Assembly (NCBI GenBank): GCA_029262675.1
Contig: JAJCYW010000017.1
Coordinates: forward strand, 59,635-123,634
Reading direction: 5' to 3'
Length of the DNA: 64,000 nt
Origin: Chloroflexota bacterium
GTDB taxonomy: Bacteria > Chloroflexota > Dehalococcoidia > DSTF01 > RBG-16-68-14
Below are positions 44,352 to 51,820 of the stretch, in pieces (within the stretch, counting starts at the first letter, position 1; each line of letters opens with the position of its first letter). Both the position numbers and the translations under genes were made by a program. The notes below the pieces were generated by a model. That model was not told where the DNA came from, did no database searches, and saw only the letters and a program-made list of their open reading frames with translations.

Positions 44352-45320
44352 GTGGCCGAACGTTACTTCTCTGCTGAAACACTCGACGACGCGATGCGCC
44401 TGGCCTATGAGGCCATCCTAGAAGGAGGCGAGGACATCCGACCGTCGAAGGGCGGCGCTAAAGAACTCAGAGGCGTCCTCCTGAGAATCAAGAATCCTCG
44501 ATCTCGGCTGAGCCGGACTGAAAGCCGAGGTAAACCATTCAGTTGCCTGGGGGAGTTGTGCTGGTACTTAGGAAGAAAGAATAGACTCGATCATATAGCC
44601 TATTACCTTCCGCATTACGAGGATTACGCTGACGGTGAGACGATATATGGAGCATATGGACCCAGGATGCTGGATTGGGACGGACTAGACCAGTTCAGCA
44701 ACGTTATCGAGCTGCTGAAAAGAAAGAATGATTCACGACAGGCCGTGATCCAACTGTTCGACAGGACGGACATACTTGAGCCACACAAGGATATCCCGTG
44801 TACTTGCACGCTCCAGTTCTTGCTCCGAAGAGGACGTGTGGACATGTTCACCCAGATGCGCTCCAACGATGCATACCTCGGGATGCCGCATGACATCTTC
44901 GCGTTCACGATGCTGCAGGAGGTCGTGGCCAGGTCGGTAGCGGCGGAGGTGGGGGTATACATGCACGCAGTCGGTAGCCTGCACATCTATGATGAAAATC
45001 TTGACGACGTGCAACAATTCCTAGATGAGGGATTCCAGGCGACAACGCAAATGCCGCAGATGCCCGCCGGTGACCCTTGGGCGTCTATAGGACTCGTGAT
45101 GAAGGCAGAGGCTAGCCTTCGAAAAACTGGCACGCTCGATGCAAGCTCCGTTTCCGAACTAGATCCATACTGGCAAGACCTGGTTCGGCTCCTAGAGATT
45201 TTCTGCATGTATAAGAAGGGCAAGCCCGAGGCTATCGCAGAGCTAACCAGCCAGATGCATACGCAGGTTTATATGCCGTTCATAGAGCAGATCGCTGACA
45301 AATCTCGGAGGAGGAAATAA
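44352..45320 (+). CDS. thymidylate-synthase-family pyrimidine (hydroxy)methylase with dCMP-type Asp
   Basis: The 322-residue protein has the ThyA fold: nucleophile Cys150 in IPCTCTLQF, MRSNDAYLGMPHDI and the substrate-binding VGSLHIYDENLDD. Aligned by eye to E. coli ThyA (QRSCDVFLGLPFNI), the Asn177 that selects dUMP is Asp181 here, the residue found in dCMP hydroxymethylases. His147 is also replaced (PCTC for PCHA). A (d)CMP-modifying activity is therefore predicted, not dTMP synthesis. The GTG start has GGAG six bases upstream. It is the first gene of a three-gene plus-strand cassette. Confidence 0.8.
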   Translation: MAERYFSAETLDDAMRLAYEAILEGGEDIRPSKGGAKELRGVLLRIKNPRSRLSRTESRGKPFSCLGELCWYLGRKNRLDHIAYYLPHYEDYADGETIYGAYGPRMLDWDGLDQFSNVIELLKRKNDSRQAVIQLFDRTDILEPHKDIPCTCTLQFLLRRGRVDMFTQMRSNDAYLGMPHDIFAFTMLQEVVARSVAAEVGVYMHAVGSLHIYDENLDDVQQFLDEGFQATTQMPQMPAGDPWASIGLVMKAEASLRKTGTLDASSVSELDPYWQDLVRLLEIFCMYKKGKPEAIAELTSQMHTQVYMPFIEQIADKSRRRK

Positions 45321-45327
45321 TACAGTC

Positions 45328-46128
45328 TTGGGAAGGATGCAAGCCACACTTGCCACGCTGATAGACCGCATCGACGCGCACGACTTGCCGACCGCCGACG
45401 TGATCGAATGGGGCTGCCCGATACCGGCTTTTGGTGACATCAAAGGCTCGAAGGCTGCAAGCCTTGGGCTCAACCCGAGTAGCCGGGAGTTCGTGGATAG
45501 CGAAGGGACCGAGCTGGATGGACCCAAACGCAGATTCCACACGCTGAGATCACTGGGAATCTCATCCTGGATGGAGGCCGACAGCCGGCACTTGAATCTT
45601 ATGGTTGACGCTTGTTGTTCATACTTCGATGGGAACCCGTACGATCTGTGGTTCAGGCGCCTCGAGGTCGTTATTTCCGGTGCCGGTGCCTCCTATTACA
45701 AGCGCACGGCCTGCCATCTAGACCTAATCCCATACGCGACGATGCGGAAGTGGGGCGAACTCAGACCCGAGCAACGCTCGTTGCTGCTGGCCTCGGCTGG
45801 CAATGCGCTCGGAAGTCTCTTGCGAGACTCGCCGATAGTGATGCTTGTGTTGAATGGCAGCTCGGTCGTCGAATTGTTTCAGAAGTTGGCCGGAATTGAT
45901 CTTGAAAGTAAAGTGATGCCCGCTTGGTCATTGCCACGTCAGAACGGCAACATTGACGGTATGGCGTATTGGGGAAAGATTGAGACCCTCGCTGGGGAGA
46001 TCTTGGACCGTGAGGTCCTGGTGGTTGGGTACAACCACAATCTGCAGAGCAGCTACGGCGTGACAAATAAAGCTATTTCGTCCATCGGTTCATGGGTTGC
46101 TCAGAAGTCTGCGCAGATGCCTACTTGA
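45328..46128 (+). CDS. uracil-DNA-glycosylase-superfamily-like protein
   Basis: The 266-residue protein contains WGCPIPAFGDIKGSKAASLGLNPSSREFVD; the GLNPS element resembles motif A of the UDG/SMUG/MUG superfamily (GxNPG). The usual motif B (HPSP-like) is not clear. The candidate role is recognition or removal of a modified or foreign pyrimidine in DNA. It starts seven bases after the thymidylate-synthase-family stop; TTG at 45328 and ATG at 45337 are both possible. Its end overlaps the next gene. The family call is by motif only. Confidence 0.5.
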   Translation: MGRMQATLATLIDRIDAHDLPTADVIEWGCPIPAFGDIKGSKAASLGLNPSSREFVDSEGTELDGPKRRFHTLRSLGISSWMEADSRHLNLMVDACCSYFDGNPYDLWFRRLEVVISGAGASYYKRTACHLDLIPYATMRKWGELRPEQRSLLLASAGNALGSLLRDSPIVMLVLNGSSVVELFQKLAGIDLESKVMPAWSLPRQNGNIDGMAYWGKIETLAGEILDREVLVVGYNHNLQSSYGVTNKAISSIGSWVAQKSAQMPT

Positions 46129-47030
46129 GACCGCGAGACAAGGCACTAGCTAATAGGATCGATGCCGGTCTGACCAAAGCGAGCAAGACTCGAAAGCTCC
46201 CGGGTATACGCATAGCTGCAGCCCGGCGCGCATTCATTGAGCAGCTCGTGGAGAGTTGGCGCCGCGTGTCCTTCCCTACTGTCATCGAGACCCGCTCAAT
46301 CAGCCCTAAGCGCGCACTTCCGCACGACGACATGTTTGATCCTCTGCGAGCAGCGATCTTGCAGAGGCGCGCTGGCGACGTTGAAGAAGCATTCTGGCTT
46401 GTGTTTCTGTTCGTTCACTTTGGCCCACATGCGAAGAGCAAGTGGCATTATGCGCGGCAACTGTATGGGCGTCTTGGAGGTACACAGACTTGGGACTGGG
46501 CGGCCGTTAGCTCCAACCCGGCTGCCTTCCGCGCGTGGTTCGATCCAAACCTTCAGGCCTTCCAGACCGGTCAGACCGGAGGATTCGGTAATCATCGGAA
46601 GTACGAACCACTAGAGCGGACTGGCAGAGTCATTGAGAGTTACGTAGGTTGGATTAATCCCCCTCGGACTCACAAAGAGCTCTTCGACGATGCCGTGAAT
46701 GCTGCAAACGGTGATGCTCGGGAAGCATTTGACCTCCTCTACAGAAGCATGGACGTCTTGAGCTTCGGAAGAACAGGAAAGTTCGACTATCTCACAACCG
46801 TGGGGCGAATTGGGCTGAGTCCTATAGAACCCGGTTCGACCTACATGTCTGGAGCGACAGGTCCGAAGGCGGGAGCGCGGATGCTCTTTGGGACCAAGGA
46901 CGTAGCAGCGCTTCTAGATAGCTACTTACTGGAGGTCGACGGCGAACTGGGCTTGGGCATGCACGTTCTTGAAGACGCTCTCTGTAACTGGCAGAAGAGC
47001 CCAGCTGAGTTCCGCCCGTATCGATCGTGA
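46092..47030 (+). CDS. putative aGPT-pyrophosphorylase-like (HhH glycosylase-fold) protein
   Basis: The 312-residue protein shows AFWLVFLFVHFGPHAKSKW, then RTGKFDYLTTVGRIGL and SGATGPKAGARMLFG. These segments remind me of the alpha-glutamyl/putrescinyl-thymine pyrophosphorylase clade 3 family, which is predicted to act in hypermodified-base pathways and to have a helix-hairpin-helix DNA glycosylase fold. This is recognition from memory. The ATG at 46092 lies 37 bases inside the UDG-like gene. The cassette context with a pyrimidine modifier and a UDG-like protein supports a base-modification or base-removal role. Confidence 0.5.
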   Translation: MGCSEVCADAYLRPRDKALANRIDAGLTKASKTRKLPGIRIAAARRAFIEQLVESWRRVSFPTVIETRSISPKRALPHDDMFDPLRAAILQRRAGDVEEAFWLVFLFVHFGPHAKSKWHYARQLYGRLGGTQTWDWAAVSSNPAAFRAWFDPNLQAFQTGQTGGFGNHRKYEPLERTGRVIESYVGWINPPRTHKELFDDAVNAANGDAREAFDLLYRSMDVLSFGRTGKFDYLTTVGRIGLSPIEPGSTYMSGATGPKAGARMLFGTKDVAALLDSYLLEVDGELGLGMHVLEDALCNWQKSPAEFRPYRS

Positions 47031-47037
47031 CCGACCG

Positions 47038-48141
47038 TTAGCTCCATTTGTAGCGCCGTTTGAGCCTGTTTAGGCGATTGGGCGCGACTCTGCCGGAGTG
47101 CTGGAGTTGGCCCACGACGATTCCAGGAGACACGCCAACTCGCGCGCTAAACCTGAGAACAGAACGCGTGACGGTGGGGAGTTTCTGCAGTTGCTCTTGG
47201 AATTGCGGAGGAATAAGTGTCTCGGCCGCAAATACGCTAGCTTCTGACTCTTCCTCTTCAGACAGAGGATCAGTCTCTTCGAGGAGGCCGCAGTTGTCAC
47301 CTCTGAGCGACTCCAAGACGGCTATCCGCTCCTGGTGAAATAGGAGATGCCCAGCTTCATGGAAGAACGAGAACCAGAAGTGATCGTCCGACAAGTGGCG
47401 AAAGCTGAGTTGCACCAGAGCTTTGTCGGGATTCAGGAAACGTACTGCACCGCTGGCCCGACAGCCTGAGGGAGCTCGGACTACGGCAACGGCGACACCG
47501 GCATCGCCACAGAGGTCTCGAAGAGTTGGGATGAAGCGATGAGGGTCCTTCACCTTAGTAAGCCCGCGTATCTTCTCGAGTGCTTCGGTGAACCGCTCCG
47601 GATTCCATGGCTTCGTGTCGATCTCGGCGGCTTCGATCTCACCACGCCGAAGCCACGCAGCGACGGAGCCAGGGTGCGAATCGAACGAACTCGACGTTCT
47701 GAAGGCAGCCATGTTCTCCAAGCCACCATATGCCCGTCGCCAGGTCTGAACACTCTGGACGCCGAAGAAAGCCAAGCAGGCGGAGACCTCCTCTTCAGGA
47801 TGTGGTCTCGGGCTCACCCATCCGAACTTGATCATGTCGCCAACCGGAACTTCACGAAGCCACTCAAGCTCTGTATTTTGCAGTCTGGATACGTCGTCTC
47901 GATATTGGATGTCTCGGGCCATCCAGAACTCAACGGACGATCCGAGTGCGCTAGCAAGGTCCCTGGCAACGCCAAGGCTGATGGATGTCTTTCCTTCGAG
48001 AAGATCGTCGATGTCCTCCTGCGTCGTCTCTATCATGACCGCGAGGTCGGCACTCGAGAGATGCTTGAGCTCAAGTATTTCAGCGATGGTTTCTCCGGGC
48101 GGAGAAGCCCACAGCGGTTCGAAGCCAGTAGCTCTAGCCAC
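47038..48141 (-). CDS. HTH antitoxin fused to ImmA/IrrE metallopeptidase
   Basis: The protein has 367 residues from the GTG at 48141, with GGAGG five bases upstream. Residues about 15-75 are an XRE/HigA-type HTH (LSSADLAVMIETTQEDIDDLLEGK), and about 190-330 an ImmA/IrrE domain with the zinc motif FFHEAGHLLFH. The gene lies directly after, and overlaps by eight bases, a HigB-like toxin gene; in this arrangement the protein represses the operon and neutralises the toxin. The peptidase may remove the repressor under stress. It converges on the aGPT-like gene, leaving only seven bases between them. Confidence 0.85.
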   Translation of the reverse strand: MARATGFEPLWASPPGETIAEILELKHLSSADLAVMIETTQEDIDDLLEGKTSISLGVARDLASALGSSVEFWMARDIQYRDDVSRLQNTELEWLREVPVGDMIKFGWVSPRPHPEEEVSACLAFFGVQSVQTWRRAYGGLENMAAFRTSSSFDSHPGSVAAWLRRGEIEAAEIDTKPWNPERFTEALEKIRGLTKVKDPHRFIPTLRDLCGDAGVAVAVVRAPSGCRASGAVRFLNPDKALVQLSFRHLSDDHFWFSFFHEAGHLLFHQERIAVLESLRGDNCGLLEETDPLSEEEESEASVFAAETLIPPQFQEQLQKLPTVTRSVLRFSARVGVSPGIVVGQLQHSGRVAPNRLNRLKRRYKWS

Positions 48142-48457
48142 CGTCGCCTCCAATCTTTGCAACCTTGAGCCGCCTTACTTTCGGCCAGTCGATGTTGGCC
48201 TGGTCGTCCGTAGGGTTCTTGCGGTGATTTGCTTGCAGAAAGACTGCAGTTTCGGAATCGAGGTCGATGGCCAGCCAGTCGTGATGGTCGGAGTCCGGCC
48301 GGTAGCCGAATGGCAAGTCATCCAAAACCCGCGCCGCGCGAAGGTCAGCAAGGCGCCTCTTCAGTGCGGCTGCTCTGTCGGCGCCTAACTCCTGCATTGC
48401 AGCAGACTCGTCCTCGCAAAGCGTTCGCAGGTGTTTAGAGGCAAAGGCAACTTCCAT
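48134..48457 (-). CDS. RelE/HigB-like toxin
   Basis: The 107-residue protein is compact and basic, with the RelE-superfamily order: an N-terminal helix pair (ASKHLRTLCEDESAAM; LGADRAAALKRRLADLRAARVLDDLP), then strands with GYRPDSDHHDWLAIDLDSETAVFLQA and a C-terminal VRRLKVAKI. HigB toxins cleave ribosome-bound mRNA. It is the first gene of the toxin-antitoxin pair, toxin before antitoxin as is usual for higBA. The ATG at 48457 lacks a strong ribosome site. Confidence 0.75.
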   Translation of the reverse strand: MEVAFASKHLRTLCEDESAAMQELGADRAAALKRRLADLRAARVLDDLPFGYRPDSDHHDWLAIDLDSETAVFLQANHRKNPTDDQANIDWPKVRRLKVAKIGGDGG

Positions 48458-48764
48458 GAGACAGAGAATTGGTCCGGCAACCCAGTTCCCGCACTAGACC
48501 GCCCCAGCGCCCTCGGCGCGAGCTTTGAGATCGATCGACGTTTATGCCTGGTCACTATGGGCATACCGAGCTTTCTCGACGGTACAAACCTGCTACAAGT
48601 CTAGCGCGTCACCGGCTAGGAGCGAATGCGACTGCCGCCGTTTCGGCGGCCTCTCCGCTACCCTAACCTCGACCATCTGGTATCTGGGCAGGGCTGATGC
48701 CCATCTGCCTCGGAGGTAGGTAGTCTACCGACTAGGCCACACTATCCCCACATGGTGTGGGGCT
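48458..48764. other. intergenic region between toxin gene and RAMA protein
   Basis: This stretch of 307 bp has no gene. It contains a perfect hairpin at 48746-48762 and, on the minus strand from about 48746 down to 48692, a sequence resembling the 5' two thirds of a tRNA with a CTCCGAG anticodon loop but no T arm. Confidence 0.4.
48746..48762 (-). terminator. hairpin directly after the RAMA gene
   Basis: CCCCACA-TGG-TGTGGGG forms a perfect 7-bp stem two bases beyond the stop codon of the minus-strand RAMA gene. No T-run follows, so it may act in RNA stability rather than as a full intrinsic terminator. Confidence 0.35.
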
Positions 48765-49775
48765 CTAGCCGGCGTTCGGGGCGCCTTGTTCCTGCGACTT
48801 GGGCGCAAGCTTCGCGCGAAGGTCCGCGAGCAACTCACCCTTGAACTTCCAGATCACCCAACCATTAGAAGCCTTGCCGCCCCGCAGAGCCGACGCTGCC
48901 GCCGAAGGCGTAGCGTACGTCTTCCCCTCCAGTTCGATTGCGCCGTCGCGCACTCGCGCCGCATGCGTTGCGCCGTAGAGCGTACATTCGAGAGCCGCAT
49001 CGCTGGGCAGGAGCCCGGCCTCCATGAGTTCGACGAGCCCGGAGCGTGGGGCTTTGCGCGGCCTCCGAGCTTTCGCACCAGTAACTTCAGCGCTCGTCGT
49101 CGATTCCTCCTGGCCCACTTCAAGGCTTGACGGCGTCATGATACTTCTAACGGCATCAAGTATTGCTTGTGACGACACGTTCTCTCCGAACCGACCCTTG
49201 ACGGCGCGACGCAGTGCAGTGATCGCAGACGAGTCCGTGCGTTGAAGCTCATCGCTAACGACCCGCTCAACGAGAAGCGTTGTAAGCGGAGGCGACTGGG
49301 CAAGGGACTCTCGGGAAAAGAGAGACAACACAGACCAGGCCTTCGCGGCAGCCTGGGCATCTGAATCGAGGCGCACATGAGCCACGTGTTTCCCGGCAAG
49401 CGGACCTTTGGCATGCGCATCGTATATGGTCCATGACACGCCGTTCGTTATGAGGCACCACCGCACACCAAGCACGCTCGCGTATTGAACACACTGAGCC
49501 GCGTGCTGATCCGTGATCGGATGTTTGAGTGCCTTTGCTTCCACGAGCGCGTGTGGCTGACCACCGGCACGGAGTTCGTAATCAACGAACTCTCTGGTGG
49601 CGGGAATGGTGACCTCCCGTCGCATGTCGTCCACCGCGCGATAGCCGAGGATGGCCAACACAGGGTCGACCAGGTGCACCCGCGTGTCCGCCTCGCTGAG
49701 TCTCATCGAGGCGGAGTCGCGGACCATCGCCGCGTGCTCCATGAACTCGGTTTCGGCACTAGGCATTGGGTTCAC
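48765..49775 (-). CDS. PD-(D/E)XK nuclease-like protein with C-terminal RAMA domain
   Basis: The N-terminal half of this 336-residue protein resembles HsdR_N nuclease domains (VDYELRAGGQPHALVEAKALK, giving an Asp...Glu-x-Lys core; LITNGVSWTIYD). The C-terminal 85 residues form a RAMA domain (GLVELMEAGLLPSDAAL; GKTYATPSAAASALRGG; NGWVIWKF). RAMA domains occur in modification-linked restriction systems and are predicted to read modified bases. A modification-dependent nuclease is a reasonable prediction. The GTG at 49775 is used, with an ATG nine bases later as an alternative. It has no methylase partner nearby. Confidence 0.75.
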   Translation of the reverse strand: MNPMPSAETEFMEHAAMVRDSASMRLSEADTRVHLVDPVLAILGYRAVDDMRREVTIPATREFVDYELRAGGQPHALVEAKALKHPITDQHAAQCVQYASVLGVRWCLITNGVSWTIYDAHAKGPLAGKHVAHVRLDSDAQAAAKAWSVLSLFSRESLAQSPPLTTLLVERVVSDELQRTDSSAITALRRAVKGRFGENVSSQAILDAVRSIMTPSSLEVGQEESTTSAEVTGAKARRPRKAPRSGLVELMEAGLLPSDAALECTLYGATHAARVRDGAIELEGKTYATPSAAASALRGGKASNGWVIWKFKGELLADLRAKLAPKSQEQGAPNAG

Positions 49776-49873
49776 GCTGCACCACCCTGCGACGAGGGCT
49801 TGGCAGCCCTATACACCGCGTCGGCCATTATACCCCATCCGGCCCACGATATGCAGCGCGCCTATGTGCAAGA

Positions 49874-50935
49874 CTACGCGGCCTGAGCCTGCGGTGCGTC
49901 CATCGCTTTGGGCCAGCACTCTTGCCACAGACGCCAGACAGCACGCACGATGAAGCGCGTTAGCGCTCGGCGTGCCTCTCGCCGTGTCTTGCCCTCCGCC
50001 ACCCGCCGATCGAGATAGGCCCTAGCGTTGGGAAGATGACGTGCCTGCGTCAAAGCAATGTAGTAGAGGACAGAATTGAGCCGACGATTGCCGCCTCGGT
50101 TCAAGCGATGGCGAATTGATCCGGCCGACGACGCTTCCAAGGGCGCCACGCCGGCATAAGCCGCTAGCTCAGCATCGCTTGAGAACCGTCGTCCCGGACC
50201 CAAGATGCCGGCCAGGGCTCCCGCAGTCAGCAGGCTGACGCCGCATAGCTTCGTGAGTGGGGAGAAGTCCTTCGCCGCCCGTACCTCGATCTCGCTAGCC
50301 AGCTCGTCCACCTGGCTCATTACCAAGCGCAGACGCTTGCCCAGTCTGCGGACCGCAGCCGCCCGCTGTTCATCCACCATCCCGTCCCCAGATGGAGAGT
50401 ACTTTTCGAGAGCGTCGAGGGCCGCACGTGACCGCAGATTCCTGAAGCGAGCACGATACTCGGGCTCGACCTGGACGAGAAGCGCGTGGATCTGGTTGCG
50501 CAACCGCGTCGCCTCAGCGAGAGCCGCTCCCCGTTCTGTTGTTAGGAGGTCGAGCACCGCCGTCTCGTCCTCGATCTGCACTCTCGGCAGGCTCGGGGCC
50601 TCCTGGCGCACGAAGAGCGCCACGGCACGGGCATCGAGACGATCCGACTTGCCCGGCTTGCGAGCGTGACGCCGGCCCTGCGCCGTCCAGCGTGCGTTGA
50701 TCTCGTAGACGGTCTCACCTGCAGCGACGAGTTGCTGAGCCAGTCCACGGCCGTAGCCCCAAGCACCTTCGACTCCCCACACGCGCGCCCCAGGTAGCGC
50801 TGCAGCCCACTGGCCCAGAGCTTCCCAGCCGACGGCGTGATTTGGCCCGGTCCATTGACCTATCTCCTGGCCTGCCTCGTCCACGGCCAGTGCGACGTGT
50901 ACTCGTTTGTGCGCATCTACCCCCACCGCAATCAT
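49874..50935 (-). mobile_element. IS110-family transposase (insertion sequence)
   Basis: The 353-residue transposase has the N-terminal DEDD RuvC-like domain (GVDAHKRVHVALAVDEAG; WGVEGAWGYGRGLA; KSDRLDARAVA) and the C-terminal Tnp20 domain (LCGVSLLTAGALAGILGP; LAAYAGVAP; GGNRRLNSVLYYIALTQARHLP) with its conserved Ser region. IS110 elements lack terminal inverted repeats and use a bridge RNA from a non-coding end. The gene appears intact. Element ends could not be fixed by eye. Confidence 0.92.
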
Positions 50936-51150
50936 CTAGCGTCCTCCTTGCCTACTGATCCGATCCGATAACCGGAACCGACTATCTTCTCTCGGGTCGA
51001 AAGCGACTGGCTCCTATCAGGTCAGGCCCCGGTGAGCACGACGAGCGGGCGACAGGCTGCATACAAGGCATGAACGCCAAGACTTAGTCGAGTCAGCCCG
51101 CTTCGCCGGGCTGACTCTAACATTACAGAGAAGACTTAGTGACACCCCGG
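50936..51150 (-). ncRNA. candidate IS110 bridge-RNA region
   Basis: About 200 bp of non-coding DNA upstream of an IS110 transposase is where the guide (bridge) RNA lies in this family. The stretch is free of ORFs, contains a strong hairpin (51091-51116), and carries AGACTTAGT twice (51080-51088 and 51133-51141) flanking that hairpin. The assignment rests on position and structure only. Confidence 0.4.
51091..51116. repeat. perfect 10-bp inverted repeat
   Basis: AGTCAGCCCG and CGGGCTGACT flank the six-base loop CTTCGC. It could be part of the IS110 bridge RNA or a boundary structure. It is bracketed by the direct repeat AGACTTAGT. Confidence 0.7.
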
Positions 51151-51676
51151 AATCGTGTGGGGTAAGCCTGCGGGCATCGACCGCCATCTGAAACTGGTTA
51201 TCAACATTAAGATGGCTCGCTCGGCGTCAATTCGAAGTTGGTCGCATTCCCGCTCCGAAACGTGACACTCTGTTCCCGACCTCATCAAGTCTTTGAGAAA
51301 TCACGCTCCTCTGGCGTCGCTGTCGGTATCTGACAAGGGTCGTTGAATGACGAGTCTTCTCAAGTGCCGCCTGTGTTTCTCATGTAACTGCCTAACGCGG
51401 GGTTGGTGAGGCCGTACTGCTCGCCGAACGGTACTTGCCGTATGGCACGCACCATTGGTGACGCATGTGACTCGCCCGAGAGTTGTTTTCACGCATCTGG
51501 ACTGCGGCCAGGGATTCCAGTCGTCCTACTCGCCGATCCTCCGCCGCACGTTCGACGTCTCATGCAAGTCCCACGCGGGGAAGTGATCTAGAGGGCCAGG
51601 GCAAGATCGCAGACAAAAGGCCCGATGCTGAGAGACACATATTCAAGTTATTTCATACCGCGATGACATAACAGTC

Positions 51677-51705
51677 TTGACAGCGCAACGAGCGGCCTGT
51701 AACGT
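51677..51705 (+). promoter_or_regulatory. sigma-70-type promoter of the RHS gene
   Basis: TTGACA (51677-51682) is followed after 17 bp by TAACGT (51700-51705). The transcript would carry a leader of about 110 bases before the TTG start of the RHS gene. Confidence 0.5.
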
Positions 51706-51820
51706 CGGGGTCAACTGGTGGCAGGCCGTCTAATCCAACAGTCTGCCTGAACTGTATCGTGCGACGGCGCATCCGGATGCGCAGTGGACTTCCCTGGCGG
51801 GAAGCGACACGGAGGTTTCA

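Larger units (their letters stand above)
50936..51820. other. intergenic region between IS110 and the RHS gene
   Basis: This stretch of 885 bp is the largest gene-free gap. The left third probably belongs to the IS110 end; the right end has the RHS promoter (51677-51705). The middle (51200-51660) shows only short shadow frames without ribosome sites. Confidence 0.5.
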
